In this document: piece after piece, positions 1-8,414 of the stretch
Numbering within the stretch: the stretch's first letter is position 1
Layout of the letters: each line of letters begins with the position of its first letter
Source of the DNA: Burkholderia cenocepacia
GTDB lineage: Bacteria; Pseudomonadota; Gammaproteobacteria; Burkholderiales; Burkholderiaceae
DNA: 64,000 nucleotides
Reading direction: 5' to 3'
NCBI RefSeq assembly: GCF_900446215.1
Contig: NZ_UAQZ01000001.1
Location: 992,001 to 1,056,000 of the forward strand
Translations under genes and position numbers: made by a program
The notes under the pieces: generated by a model
The model's database searches: none
Told to the model about the DNA's origin: nothing
What the model saw: the letters and a program-made list of their open reading frames with translations, nothing else

Positions 1-68
1 GTCGGTAGCGCCTTACTCCGGCCGACGCGCCACGCACGCGGCGTCACCCGCTCGACGCCCCGTGCCGC

Positions 69-689
69 TCACGCGACATACATCGCGACACTGACGAACT
101 GGCACAGGCTGCCGGCCAGCACGAAAAGGTGCCAGATGCCGTGGCCGTGGCGAATGCGTTCGTCGTTGATGAAGAAGTAGATCCCCGCGCTGTAGATCAA
201 GCCGCCGGCCACGAGCCATGTGGTGCCGATCGGCGGCAGCGCATGGATCAGCGGACGCACGGCGACAAGCGCGAGCCAGCCCATCAGCACGTACAGGATC
301 ATCGACAGCAGGCGCGTGCGGCGCCCGAGCGTCAGTTCCTGCACGATGCCGAACACGGCGAGCCCCCAGCTCACGCCGAACAGCGACCAGCCCCACGGGC
401 CGCGCAGCGTGACCAGCGTGAACGGCGTGTAGCTGCCGGCGATCAGCAGGTAGATCGCCGAATGGTCGCATTTCTGCAGGATCGCCTTCAGGCGCGGGTT
501 GCGCACGCTGTGATACGCGGTCGAGATCGCGTAGAGCAGGATCAGCATCGCGCCGTACACGCTGAAGCTCACCACCTTGTACGGGTCGCCTTCGAGCGCG
601 CCCATCGTCACGAGCGCGACGAGGCCGGCCACCGACAGCACCGCGCCGACGAGATGGGAAATGCTGTTGAAACGCTCACCGGCATGCAC
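69..689 (-). CDS. HlyIII / PAQR-family integral membrane protein
   Basis: Predicted 206-aa inner-membrane protein of the haemolysin-III (YqfA/PAQR-like) family. It has about seven hydrophobic segments, the N-terminal NSISHLVGAVL signature, an AYHSVRN motif after TM2, a CDHSAIYLLIAGSYTPF block in the middle and the C-terminal RHGHGIWHLFV motif. The conserved His, Asp and Ser residues of these blocks form the metal site known in the superfamily. The reading frame is open further upstream, but a GTG at 687-689 is preceded by AGGAG at a normal distance and gives the usual family length of about 205-220 aa, so I chose it. Physiological role is unclear; some members lyse red cells when overproduced and others affect membrane lipid homeostasis. 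The gene stands alone, downstream of the cstA-ybdD terminator. Confidence 0.85.
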   Translation of the reverse strand: MHAGERFNSISHLVGAVLSVAGLVALVTMGALEGDPYKVVSFSVYGAMLILLYAISTAYHSVRNPRLKAILQKCDHSAIYLLIAGSYTPFTLVTLRGPWGWSLFGVSWGLAVFGIVQELTLGRRTRLLSMILYVLMGWLALVAVRPLIHALPPIGTTWLVAGGLIYSAGIYFFINDERIRHGHGIWHLFVLAGSLCQFVSVAMYVA

Positions 690-814
690 GACGTGTTCTC
701 CTGCGGGGCCATCGGGAAAAGAGGGAGCCCTATGATACCGGCGGCCGGATATCGCCGTGCTGCGCCCGGGCAAACGGCTGGCGCGCGCCGTGCGAGGCGC
801 GCCGCCGGCCCGCC

Positions 815-847
815 AAAGAAAAAGCGCCGCGACATTCGTCGCGGCGC
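815..847 (-). terminator. Intrinsic terminator after cstA-ybdD
   Basis: A perfect 10-bp stem (824-833 with 838-847, ATTC loop) is followed on the minus strand by a T-rich tract (815-823). It lies about 50 bp beyond the ybdD stop and should end the cstA-ybdD transcript before the hlyIII-like gene. Confidence 0.8.
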
Positions 848-897
848 TTCCCTTTCGATCACCGAACCGATTCGTCAGGTGATTGCAACGGCCCGGT

Positions 898-1104
898 TCA
901 GCAACACTTCCCGGCACCCGACCCGTAGCGCGCATTCTGACGCTCGCGGAAGAATTCCTCGTACGTCATCGGCTCGCGGTCCGGATGGGTTTCGCGCATG
1001 TGCGCGACGTAGGTATCGTAGTCGGGCAGGCCGACCATCAGCCGCAACGCCTGCCCGAGGTAACGCCCCGCGCTGCGCAGGTCGCTGCCAAGATCGCTGA
1101 ACAT
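898..1104 (-). CDS. ybdD: YbdD/YjiX family small protein (DUF466)
   Basis: A 68-aa protein of the YbdD/YjiX family, the conserved small partner encoded after CstA/BtsT transporters. It shows the family pattern: an N-terminal helix, [12 protein letters not shown], the [16 protein letters not shown] block and a short basic tail ending in paired cysteines. It starts 12 nt after the cstA stop, with AAGGGAAGG as ribosome-binding site, so the two are cotranscribed. In enterobacteria the small protein is needed for full pyruvate uptake by its transporter; the same role is inferred here from synteny. Confidence 0.9.
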   Translation of the reverse strand: MFSDLGSDLRSAGRYLGQALRLMVGLPDYDTYVAHMRETHPDREPMTYEEFFRERQNARYGSGAGKCC

Positions 1105-1116
1105 CGCGGCCTTCCC

Positions 1117-3195
1117 TTAACGTCCGCTGCCGAGCGCCTGCGCGGCCGGCATCGCTTCGTACGGCGTCTCACGCACGGTCGGCTTCGACTCGCGGCGCGC
1201 GCGCAGCACGGCGATCACGCCGTACACCGCGATCGCCACGACGACGAAGATGAACAACCCGGCCAGCGCCGCATCGATGTAGTCGTTGAAGATGATCCGC
1301 TTCATCTGCGCGATCGACTTCGCCGGCGCGAGGACCTTGCCTTCGTCCACCGCGGCCTGCAGCTTCGCGGCGTGCGCGAGGAAGCTGACCTTCGGGTTCG
1401 CGTCGAAAATCTTCTGCCAGCCGGCCGTCAGCGTGCAGATCAGCAGCCAGACGGTCGGCACGATCGTCACCCACGCATAGCGCTCGCGCTTCATCTTGAA
1501 CAGCACGACGGTGCCGAGCACCAGCGCGATCGCGGCGAGCATCTGGTTCGAGATGCCGAACAGCGGCCACAGCGTGTTGATGCCGCCGAGCGGATCGACC
1601 ACGCCCTGGTACAGGAAGTAACCCCACGCAGCCACGCACAGCGCGGTGGCGACGAGGTTCGCCGGCAGCGATTCGGTGCGCTTGAGCGCCGGGTGGAACG
1701 TGCCGAGCAGATCCTGCAGCATGAAGCGGCCCGCGCGCGTGCCGGCATCGACGGCCGTCAGGATGAACAGTGCCTCGAACAGGATCGCGAAGTGATACCA
1801 GAACGCCATCATCGCTTCGCCGCCGATCACCTGGTGCAGGATGTGCGCCATGCCGACGGCCAGCGTCGGTGCGCCGCCCGCCCGCGCGATGATCGTCGTT
1901 TCGCCGACGGCCTTCGCGGTCTGCGTCAGCATGTCGGGCGTCAGCACGAAGCCCCATTGCGTGACGGTGTTGGCGACCGCTTCCGGCGTCGAGCCGAGCA
2001 CGGCGGCCGGCGCGTTCATCGCGAAGTAGATGCCCGGCTCGATCACGCACGCGGCGACCAGCGCCATGATCGCGACGAACGATTCCATCAGCATCGCGCC
2101 GTAACCGATGAAGCGCGCGTTGGTTTCGTTGTCGATCAGCTTCGGCGTCGTACCCGACGAGATCAGCGCGTGGAAGCCCGACACCGCGCCGCACGCGATC
2201 GTGATGAACAGGAACGGGAACAGGTTGCCCGACCACACCGGGCCCGTGCCGTCGACGAACTTCGTCAGCGCGGGCATCTTCAGTTCCGGTGCGACGACCA
2301 GGATGCCGATCGCGAGGCCGAGGATCGTGCCGATCTTCAGGAACGTCGACAGGTAGTCGCGCGGCGCGAGCAGCAGCCACACCGGCAGCACCGACGCGAC
2401 GAAGCCGTAGCCGATCAGGATCCACGTGAGCTGCGTGCCGCTGAACGTGAACCACGCGGCGAGCGTCGGCGAATCGTGCACCTGCTGGCCGAACGCGATC
2501 GACGCCATCAGCAGCACGAAGCCGATGATCGACACTTCGCCGATGCGGCCCGGACGGATGTAGCGCGTGTAGACGCCCATGAACAGCGCGATCGGAATCG
2601 TCGCGGCGACGGTGAACGTGCCCCACGGCGAATTGGTCAGCGCCTTCACGACGATCAGCGCGAGCACCGCGAGGATGATCACCATGATCAGGAACGCGCC
2701 GAACAGCGCGATCACGCCGGGCACCGTGCCGAGCTCCATCTTGACGAGATCGCCGAGCGAACGGCCGTCGCGGCGCGTCGAGATGAACAGCACGATGAAG
2801 TCCTGCACCGCGCCGGCGAACACGACGCCGGCCAGGATCCACAGCATGCCGGGCGTGTAGCCCATCTGCGCGGCGAGCACGGGGCCGACCAGCGGCCCGG
2901 CGCCGGCGATCGCGGCGAAGTGATGGCCGAACAGCACGTACTTGTTGGTCGGCACGTAGTCGAGGCCGTCGTTGTACTTGACCGCCGGCGTCATCCGCAG
3001 CCCGTCGAGCTGCATGACCTTGCTGGCGATGAAACGGCTGTAGAAGCGATACGCGATCAGATACACGCAGACTGCGGCGATCACGATCCAGAGGGCACTG
3101 ACGCGCTCGCCGTGCGCGAGTGCGATCGTGCCGAATGCGAACGCGCCGAGTAGCGCGACCGCGATCCAGAGCAGGGTACTGGAAGCCCGATTCAT
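1117..3195 (-). CDS. cstA: Carbon starvation protein CstA, pyruvate/peptide transporter
   Basis: A 692-aa polytopic inner-membrane protein of the CstA/BtsT family, with more than fifteen hydrophobic segments and a length close to E. coli CstA (701 aa). Family blocks are visible: AYRFYSRFIASKV near residue 50, FGHHFAAIAGAGPLVGPVLAAQMGY near residue 90, the GAVQDFIVLFISTRRDGRS loop, and FHALISSGTTPK in the middle. The C-terminal region carries the CstA tail with a long periplasmic loop. The family imports pyruvate and is linked to peptide use during carbon starvation. ATG 3195 was chosen because CAGGAGACGCC precedes it. The upstream region holds a striking TACGTA palindrome (3344-3378). Operon with ybdD. 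Confidence 0.95.
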   Translation of the reverse strand: MNRASSTLLWIAVALLGAFAFGTIALAHGERVSALWIVIAAVCVYLIAYRFYSRFIASKVMQLDGLRMTPAVKYNDGLDYVPTNKYVLFGHHFAAIAGAGPLVGPVLAAQMGYTPGMLWILAGVVFAGAVQDFIVLFISTRRDGRSLGDLVKMELGTVPGVIALFGAFLIMVIILAVLALIVVKALTNSPWGTFTVAATIPIALFMGVYTRYIRPGRIGEVSIIGFVLLMASIAFGQQVHDSPTLAAWFTFSGTQLTWILIGYGFVASVLPVWLLLAPRDYLSTFLKIGTILGLAIGILVVAPELKMPALTKFVDGTGPVWSGNLFPFLFITIACGAVSGFHALISSGTTPKLIDNETNARFIGYGAMLMESFVAIMALVAACVIEPGIYFAMNAPAAVLGSTPEAVANTVTQWGFVLTPDMLTQTAKAVGETTIIARAGGAPTLAVGMAHILHQVIGGEAMMAFWYHFAILFEALFILTAVDAGTRAGRFMLQDLLGTFHPALKRTESLPANLVATALCVAAWGYFLYQGVVDPLGGINTLWPLFGISNQMLAAIALVLGTVVLFKMKRERYAWVTIVPTVWLLICTLTAGWQKIFDANPKVSFLAHAAKLQAAVDEGKVLAPAKSIAQMKRIIFNDYIDAALAGLFIFVVVAIAVYGVIAVLRARRESKPTVRETPYEAMPAAQALGSGR

Positions 3196-3343
3196 GGCGT
3201 CTCCTGGTCTCCAATGTGTTTTTGAGTGGATGCGGCGAGGGCCGAACCCGCGTGACGTCGATGCGTCGTGCCGCAGCCTCGCGGAGACTGCGGCGATGGG
3301 CCGTAGTATTCCGCGCGACGGGGGCCGCTTACAAGCGGACAAC

Positions 3344-3378
3344 TACGTATGACGATCTACGTAGAATTACGTAGATCG
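3344..3378. promoter_or_regulatory. Triple TACGTA repeat with an 11-bp palindrome between cstA and dapF-like gene
   Basis: TACGTA occurs at 3344-3349, 3358-3363 and 3368-3373. The last two are the cores of a perfect inverted repeat, CGATCTACGTA (3353-3363), GAAT, TACGTAGATCG (3368-3378). It lies between divergent genes, about 150 bp before cstA and 85 bp before the dapF-like gene. It looks like an operator for a dimeric regulator; which one is unknown. The interval 3196-3463 holds no gene. Confidence 0.6.
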
Positions 3379-3463
3379 TTGGCGCGTGCGCGCCATCGGG
3401 CGACGATTGCCCGCGACCCGCGAGCCACGTACAGTATTTGTCTGCCTCCATTCCGGAACCGCC

Positions 3464-4276
3464 ATGCCGATCGCATTTCAGAAGATGAACGCGAATGGCG
3501 ATGACTTCGTCATCGTCGACCTGCGCGGTCGGAAACACGATCGCGCGCATCCCGTCGACGGCGACCTCGTGCAGCGCATGGGCGATCGGCATCGCGGCAT
3601 CGGCTTCAACCAGCTCGCGGTGATCTCGGACGGCGACGACGCGGCCGCGCGCGTCGCGTTCTGGAACCCCGACGGCTCGGCGCTCGATACCTGCGGCAGC
3701 GCGACGCGCGGCGTCGCATGGAAGCTGATGCGGGAAACCGGCGCGGCGTCGATCGTGCTGCGCACGAATCGCGGCCGCCTGCACTGTTCGCAGGATGCGG
3801 ACGGGCTGATCAAGGTCGAGATGGGCGCGCCGCGGCTCGGCTGGCAGGACATACCCTTCGCCGAAGCCGCCGACACGCTCGCGCTGCCGCTGCCGGGCAC
3901 GCCGGCCGCCTGCAGCATGGGCAATCCGCACTGCACGTTCTTCGTCGACGATCCCGACACGCTCGACGTCGCCGCACTCGGCCAGGCGATCGAAGCACAT
4001 CCGCTGTTTCCGCAGAAAACCAACGTCCATTTCGTGCGGGTCATCGATCGCACGCACATTCGCCTGCGCATCTGGGAACGCGGCGGCGGCGTGCCGCTCG
4101 GCTCCGGTTCGTGCTCGTGCGGCGCGGTGGTCAACGGCATCCGGCGCGGGCTGCTCGACGATACCGTGCGGGTGACCTGCGACGGCGGCGACGTCGCCGT
4201 TCACTGGGACGGCGCCGGCAGCGTGTTCCTGAGCGGGCCCGTGACGGCCGGCTTCAGCGGAGTGTGGCCGTCATGA
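3464..4276 (+). CDS. DapF-like epimerase with altered catalytic residues
   Basis: A 270-aa protein of the diaminopimelate epimerase fold. Substrate-site features of DapF are kept: WNPDGS (68-72), MGNPHCTFFVDD, KTNVHFV and WERGGG. The first catalytic cysteine is kept (C77 in DTCGS). The second, in the usual ETLACGTGAC motif, is replaced: the sequence reads PLGSGSCSCG with S214 at the cysteine position. The N-terminal GNDF motif reads GDDF, so the substrate-binding Asn is Asp13, and CGNG reads CGSA. True DapF uses two cysteines to interconvert LL- and meso-diaminopimelate. This protein may act on another amino acid, catalyse a one-base reaction, or be inactive. Its stop overlaps the start of the ECF sigma gene (ATGA), so they are translationally coupled. 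It is unlikely to be the cell's housekeeping dapF. Confidence 0.8.
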   Translation: MPIAFQKMNANGDDFVIVDLRGRKHDRAHPVDGDLVQRMGDRHRGIGFNQLAVISDGDDAAARVAFWNPDGSALDTCGSATRGVAWKLMRETGAASIVLRTNRGRLHCSQDADGLIKVEMGAPRLGWQDIPFAEAADTLALPLPGTPAACSMGNPHCTFFVDDPDTLDVAALGQAIEAHPLFPQKTNVHFVRVIDRTHIRLRIWERGGGVPLGSGSCSCGAVVNGIRRGLLDDTVRVTCDGGDVAVHWDGAGSVFLSGPVTAGFSGVWPS

Positions 4277-5157
4277 CCGACGACGCACAAACCTTCCACG
4301 CGCTGCGCCCGCGCCTGCAGAAGATCGCGTACCGGATGCTCGGCTCCGTCGCGGATGCCGAGGACATCGTGCAGGACGTGTGGCTGCGCTGGCACGACGC
4401 GGCGCGCGACAGCATCGAGAACGCCGAGGCGTGGCTCGTCGCGGTCACGACGCGCACGTCGATCGATCGCCTGCGCGCGGCGAAGATCCGGCGCGAGCAC
4501 TACACGGGTATCTGGCTGCCCGAACCGGAGCTCGGCGAATCGCCCGCGACGCCCGAGGAAATGACGGAGCGCGCGAGCGACGTATCGGTCGCGTACCTGC
4601 TGTTGCTCGAACGGTTGACGCCGGAAGCGCGCGCGGCGTTCCTGCTGCACGAAGTCTTCGAATTCGACTACGACCGGATCGCCGACGCGATCGGCAAGAC
4701 CGAAGCCGCGTGCCGGCAGCTCGTCAGCCGGGCCCGCGCGCGGCTGCGCGACGACACCCCGCCGCGGCATGCGGTGCCGCATGAAACGCATCGCCGGCTG
4801 CTGCAGACGTTCACGCATGCGCTCGCGCAAGGCGACTTCCCGTCGATCCAGGCGTTGCTCGCCGAAGACGCGATGCTGATCGGCGACGGCGGCGGCCACG
4901 TCCAGAGCTTCCCGAAACCGATGGTCGGCGGCCGGCGCATCGCTCAACTGTTCTATGCGACGTGGTTGCGCTGCGGCAGCGGCGTCGAAATGCGGCCGGT
5001 CGTGCTGAACGGCGAGTGGGCGATGCTGCGCTTCATCGACGGACAACTCGAATCGGCGATGTCGTTCGACACCGACGGCACGCGCATCGGCCAGATTCTC
5101 GTGCAGCGCAACCCGGAGAAGCTCGCCCGGATCGCGAGCGCCTGCGCCGCCGGCTGA
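4273..5157 (+). CDS. ECF41-type RNA polymerase sigma factor with SnoaL-like C-terminal domain
   Basis: A 294-aa extracytoplasmic-function sigma factor. Region 2 spans about residues 8-75 (RMLGSVADAEDIVQDVWLRW) and region 4 about 105-165 (LTPEARAAFLLHEVFEFDYDRIADAIGKTEAACRQL). A fused NTF2/SnoaL-like domain covers about 175-290. The three ECF41 signature motifs are present: WLPEP in the linker (W81), DGGG in the C-terminal domain (D205) and NPEKL near the end (N280). In this group the fused domain replaces a separate anti-sigma factor and modulates activity; targets are usually CMD, oxidoreductase or epimerase genes driven by TGTCACA-N16-CGTC. Such genes follow here, and a perfect promoter of that form lies at 6362-6388. 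The start overlaps the dapF-like stop. Confidence 0.92.
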   Translation: MTDDAQTFHALRPRLQKIAYRMLGSVADAEDIVQDVWLRWHDAARDSIENAEAWLVAVTTRTSIDRLRAAKIRREHYTGIWLPEPELGESPATPEEMTERASDVSVAYLLLLERLTPEARAAFLLHEVFEFDYDRIADAIGKTEAACRQLVSRARARLRDDTPPRHAVPHETHRRLLQTFTHALAQGDFPSIQALLAEDAMLIGDGGGHVQSFPKPMVGGRRIAQLFYATWLRCGSGVEMRPVVLNGEWAMLRFIDGQLESAMSFDTDGTRIGQILVQRNPEKLARIASACAAG

Positions 5158-5351
5158 CCCGCGCATCGCCGCGCGCCGGCGCCGGCCGCGCTCGCCGCCG
5201 AGCCCGGATTGGTGCAGCGCGCGCAACACGATGCGTCCCTGTACGTGGCTACCGCGCCCCGGTGCACACTCCTAAGATGATTTCGCGCGGCGCCCTGCCG
5301 CCCACGACGCCCGCGCAACGCGGGCCAGCCTCTTCGTCGCCAGGAGAAATC

Positions 5352-5831
5352 ATGACGCAGCGTCTCAACTACATTCAACAGTCGCCCGAGCTGTTCCGGA
5401 AATTCCTCGAACTCAGCAACCTGCTGCGCAACAGCGCGATCGAGGAATCGATCCGCGATCTCGTGTCCGTCCGGGCGTCGCAGATCAACGGCTGCGCGTT
5501 CTGCCTCGACATGCACGTGAAGGAGGCGCGCATCCACGGCGAGCGCGAGCTGCGCCTGCATCATCTTGCGACGTGGCGCGAATCGACGCTCTTCTCGCCG
5601 CGCGAGCGGGCCGCGCTCGCGTGGACCGAAGCACTGACGACACTGCCCGCGCACGGCGTGCCGGACGACCTCTACGACCGCGTGCGCGGCCAGCTCTCGG
5701 AAAAGGAATTGTCGGACCTGACGTTCGAAGTGATGGCGATCAACGGCTGGAACCGCGCGAATGTCGCGTTCCGGACCGTGCCGGGCTCGTCCGACAAGGC
5801 CTTCGGTCTCGACAAGGCCAATCTCGCCTGA
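5352..5831 (+). CDS. Carboxymuconolactone decarboxylase (AhpD-like) family protein
   Basis: A 159-aa CMD/AhpD-like protein. The active-site motif NGCAFCLDMH gives C48 and C51 with H55, the CxxC-xxxH arrangement of AhpD peroxidase-type members, so thiol redox chemistry is more likely than lactone decarboxylation. The rest is the all-helical CMD fold, with conserved ERAALAWTEALT and TFEVMAINGWNRANVAFR blocks. AGGAG stands seven bases before the ATG. CMD proteins are the commonest genomic partners of ECF41 sigma factors. The 194-bp gap after the sigma gene has no TGTCACA box, so its own promoter is not obvious; a TAAGAT -10-like hexamer occurs at 5273. Confidence 0.92.
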   Translation: MTQRLNYIQQSPELFRKFLELSNLLRNSAIEESIRDLVSVRASQINGCAFCLDMHVKEARIHGERELRLHHLATWRESTLFSPRERAALAWTEALTTLPAHGVPDDLYDRVRGQLSEKELSDLTFEVMAINGWNRANVAFRTVPGSSDKAFGLDKANLA

Positions 5832-5907
5832 CGGCCGCGCCCGACGGCAGGCCACGCCCCTCCCTCGCTGCCGGCCGTCGGCCGGCGGCCCACCGGAAGC
5901 CACCACC

Positions 5908-6312
5908 ATGATTCGCATGAAACACGTGCTCGCGGCCGCGCTCGTCGTCGCGGGCGCCGCGACCGGCGTCGCCCGAGCGGCGCCCTCGGCCATCGTCACG
6001 CCGCTGATGACGAAGCCGCTCGACGCGTACCCGGGCAAGGAAGCCCTGATGATCTCGGTCGAGTATCCACCCGGCGCGGTCGACCCGGTCCATCGCCACC
6101 ACGCCGACGCGTTCGTCTATGTCGTCGAGGGTTCGATCGTGATGCAGGTGAAGGGCGGCGAGCCCGTCACGCTGAAACCGGGCCAGACCTTCTACGAGGG
6201 CCCGAACGATCTGCACACGGTCGGACGCAACGCGAGCCGGACGCGGCCCGCGAAGTTCATCGTGCTGCTGTTGAAGGACAAGGGCGCGCCCGTGCTCGTG
6301 CCGGAAAAATAA
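5908..6312 (+). CDS. Secreted cupin-domain protein
   Basis: A 134-aa protein with an N-terminal signal peptide (MIRMKHVLAAALVVAGAATG, cleavage probably after VARAA) and one cupin barrel. The metal-binding motif is visible as PVHRHHADAFVYVVEG, with His, His and a Glu-containing second strand, and the second motif as PGQTFYEGPNDLHTV. It is therefore probably a periplasmic metal-binding small cupin; substrate unknown. It begins 76 nt after the CMD gene on the same strand. A GC stem with an inner T/A tract (6325-6357) follows the stop and may end the transcript just before the next promoter. The pairing of CMD and cupin genes suggests a small-molecule redox detoxification unit. Confidence 0.85.
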   Translation: MIRMKHVLAAALVVAGAATGVARAAPSAIVTPLMTKPLDAYPGKEALMISVEYPPGAVDPVHRHHADAFVYVVEGSIVMQVKGGEPVTLKPGQTFYEGPNDLHTVGRNASRTRPAKFIVLLLKDKGAPVLVPEK

Positions 6313-6324
6313 CCGGCTCGCACG

Positions 6325-6357
6325 CCGCCGCGCCCTTTTTTTGAAAAAATGCGGCGG
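6325..6357 (+). terminator. Hairpin after the cupin gene
   Basis: CCGCCGC (6325-6331) pairs with GCGGCGG (6351-6357), enclosing a run of seven T and a run of six A that also pair. It sits between the cupin stop and the ECF41-type promoter. It lacks a classical downstream T-tract, so termination is only probable. Confidence 0.45.
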
Positions 6358-6361
6358 GCGG

Positions 6362-6388
6362 TGTCACAGGCGGCAGCGCTGAACCGTC
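6362..6388 (+). promoter_or_regulatory. ECF41-type promoter (TGTCACA-N16-CGTC)
   Basis: TGTCACA at 6362-6368, a spacer of exactly 16 bases, and CGTC at 6385-6388 match the published ECF41 consensus without mismatch. Transcription should start near 6395, leaving a leader of about 28 nt before the LysR ATG at 6424. This excludes the earlier ATG at 6349 as start. The sigma factor is encoded 1.2 kb upstream. Confidence 0.85.
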
Positions 6389-6423
6389 TAGTCGCATACG
6401 GACACCACGATTCCAGCGCCCCC

Positions 6424-7428
6424 ATGCCCGACACCTCCATTCGCCGCCCCGATGCCGACGATCCGTTCGCGCGCAGCTTCTCGACCTGCTATGCCGGCGT
6501 GGTCACGTTCCTCGCCGTCGTCACCGAGGGCAGCTTCGCACGCGCGGCCGATCGCCTCGGCGTCGGCCGCTCGTCGGTCAGCCGCCACGTGCAACGGCTC
6601 GAGGACCGGCTCGACGCCCGCCTGTTCCAGCGCACGACCCGCAGCATGTCGCTGACGCGTGAAGGCGAGCTCTTCTACGAAAACTGCCGGCCCGGCATCG
6701 AGCACCTGGCGCAGGCGCTCGAGGACATGCGCGAGCTGCGCAGCGGCCCGCCGAGCGGGCACCTGCGCATCGGCTCGACGCCCGGCTTCGGCCGCAAGGT
6801 CGTCGCGCCGCTGTTGCGCGATTTCCATGCGCGCTATCCGGACATCACGCTCGACCTGCTGTTGAACGACCGGCCGGCCGATTTCTCCGCCGACCGCATC
6901 GACGTCGCGTTTCGCGACGGCCGCATGGAGGACAGCGCGATCGTCGCGCGCCGGCTGATTCCGATGCAGATGATCGTCTGCGCGTCGCCGTCGTACGCGC
7001 ACCGGCACGGCCTGCCGCGCCACGTCGACGACCTCGCGCGACATCGCTGCATCAACCTGTGCACCGCATCGGGCCGCGTGACGGAATGGGAATTCAGGAT
7101 CGACGGGCTGACGCAGCAGCGCCAGCTCGCCGCGCATCACACGTTCAACGACATCGATCTCGTCGTGCGCGCGGCGCTCGACGGCCTCGGCATCGCGCAA
7201 CTGCCCGCGTACCAGGTGTGCGACCTGCTCGCCGACGGCCGGCTGGTGAGCTGTCTCGGCCAGCACGCGCCGGACGACGGCGGCCACTATCTCTGTTACC
7301 TGAGCCGCAAGCACCTGCCCACGCGCATCCGCGTGTTCATCGACTACATGATCGAACAGACGCGTGCGCGCGACCTGCAGTGCCTGACGACGATGACGAC
7401 GATGGCGCCGCTGGAGACCGTCGATTGA
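6424..7428 (+). CDS. LysR-family transcriptional regulator
   Basis: A 334-aa LysR-type regulator with a slightly long N-terminus. The winged HTH covers about residues 22-80 (TFLAVVTEGSFARAADRLGVGRSSVSRHVQRLEDRL), and a type-2 periplasmic-binding-like effector domain about 105-310. It belongs to the DsdC/YafC-like branch in appearance (RLFQRTTRSMSLTREGELFYE). ATG 6424 lies 36 bases after the -10 of the ECF41 promoter, so this regulator is probably a direct sigma target and may relay the signal to the NmrA/OsmC/SDR genes downstream, which have no ECF41 box of their own. Effector unknown. Confidence 0.9.
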   Translation: MPDTSIRRPDADDPFARSFSTCYAGVVTFLAVVTEGSFARAADRLGVGRSSVSRHVQRLEDRLDARLFQRTTRSMSLTREGELFYENCRPGIEHLAQALEDMRELRSGPPSGHLRIGSTPGFGRKVVAPLLRDFHARYPDITLDLLLNDRPADFSADRIDVAFRDGRMEDSAIVARRLIPMQMIVCASPSYAHRHGLPRHVDDLARHRCINLCTASGRVTEWEFRIDGLTQQRQLAAHHTFNDIDLVVRAALDGLGIAQLPAYQVCDLLADGRLVSCLGQHAPDDGGHYLCYLSRKHLPTRIRVFIDYMIEQTRARDLQCLTTMTTMAPLETVD

Positions 7429-7633
7429 TGCATGCACGACAACACGGTGAGGGCCTGCCGGACCCTACCGGATCGGGCGGCGCATGCCTACGATGCGGGC
7501 TGTTCGACACGCATCCGGATCCGGCAAGGCGCCGTTCGGCGAGGTCCGGGCCCGATCGCGCGAACGCGATGAGCGCCGGTTTCGGCAGATTCAAGCGGCG
7601 CGCATGTCGCGCGCCCGTTCAAGGAGAGCAATC

Positions 7634-8389
7634 GTGAAAATCGTCGTGATTGGTGGTACCGGCCTCATCGGCAGCAAGGTCGTCAGGAACCTGATCGCAC
7701 GCGGCCACGACGCGGTGGCGGCGGCGCCGTCGACCGGCGTCGATACGATCACCGGGGCGGGACTGGACGACGCGCTGGCCGGCGCGGAGGTCGTGGTCGA
7801 TCTCGCGAATTCGCCGTCGTTCGAGGAAGCGGCCGTGAAGGCGTTCTTCGAGGCGTCGGGGCGCAACCTGTTCGCCGCGGAGCGCGCGGCCGGCGTGCGC
7901 CATCACGTCGCGCTGTCGGTGGTCGGCACCGACCGGCTGCAGCAGAGCGCATATTTCCGCGGCAAGATCATCCAGGAAAACCTGATCCGCGAAGCAGGCG
8001 TGCCGTACACGATCGTGCGCTCGACGCAGTTCTTCGAATTCGTCGGCGCGATCGCGCAGGCCGGCGCGCAGGGCGATACGGTCCGGTTGACCACCGCGCA
8101 CTTCCAGCCGATCGCATCGGACGACGTCGCGGCCGCCGTGACCGACTTCGCGCTCGACGCGCCGCGCAACGGCATCGCCGAAATCGGCGGCCCCGAGCGC
8201 GTGCGGATCGCCGATCTGGTCGAGCGTTTCCTGTCGGCGACGCACGACGCGCGCACGGTGACGCGCGACGCCAGCGCCGACTACTTCGGCGCGGTGCTGC
8301 AGGACGACACGCTCGTGCCGGCAGCCGGTGCGCGCCTCGGCGCGACGACCTTCGACGCGTGGTTCCGGCAGAACGCGCTCGCGCGCTGA
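7634..8389 (+). CDS. NAD(P)-binding atypical SDR / NmrA-like oxidoreductase
   Basis: A 251-aa atypical short-chain dehydrogenase of the NmrA/NAD(P)H-binding family. The N-terminal dinucleotide motif is VIGGTGLIGSKVV; no YxxxK pair is obvious, as in NmrA-like and SDR_a5-type proteins. A GTG start at 7634 is fixed by AAGGAG at 7621-7626; the frame is open upstream but lacks a better site. This protein type is a recognised ECF41-associated class (the oxidoreductase/epimerase of the COE set), which fits its place two genes after the sigma factor's promoter. Substrate unknown; a redox-sensing or quinone/aldehyde reductase role is possible. Confidence 0.87.
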   Translation: MKIVVIGGTGLIGSKVVRNLIARGHDAVAAAPSTGVDTITGAGLDDALAGAEVVVDLANSPSFEEAAVKAFFEASGRNLFAAERAAGVRHHVALSVVGTDRLQQSAYFRGKIIQENLIREAGVPYTIVRSTQFFEFVGAIAQAGAQGDTVRLTTAHFQPIASDDVAAAVTDFALDAPRNGIAEIGGPERVRIADLVERFLSATHDARTVTRDASADYFGAVLQDDTLVPAAGARLGATTFDAWFRQNALAR

Positions 8390-8414
8390 ACGCCACCGCC
8401 GGATCCTGCACGCC

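Noticed and set aside
883..3153. A 756-codon open frame antisense to cstA
   Set aside because: It mirrors the strong cstA coding sequence in very GC-rich DNA; its product is Arg/His-rich low-complexity sequence with no domain.
5158..5351. ECF41 promoter before the CMD gene
   Set aside because: This is where one is usually found, but no TGTCACA-like box with correctly spaced CGTC is present.
6349..6423. Earlier ATG for the LysR gene
   Set aside because: It would lie upstream of the -35 and -10 of the ECF41-type promoter, and the added residues have no conserved features.
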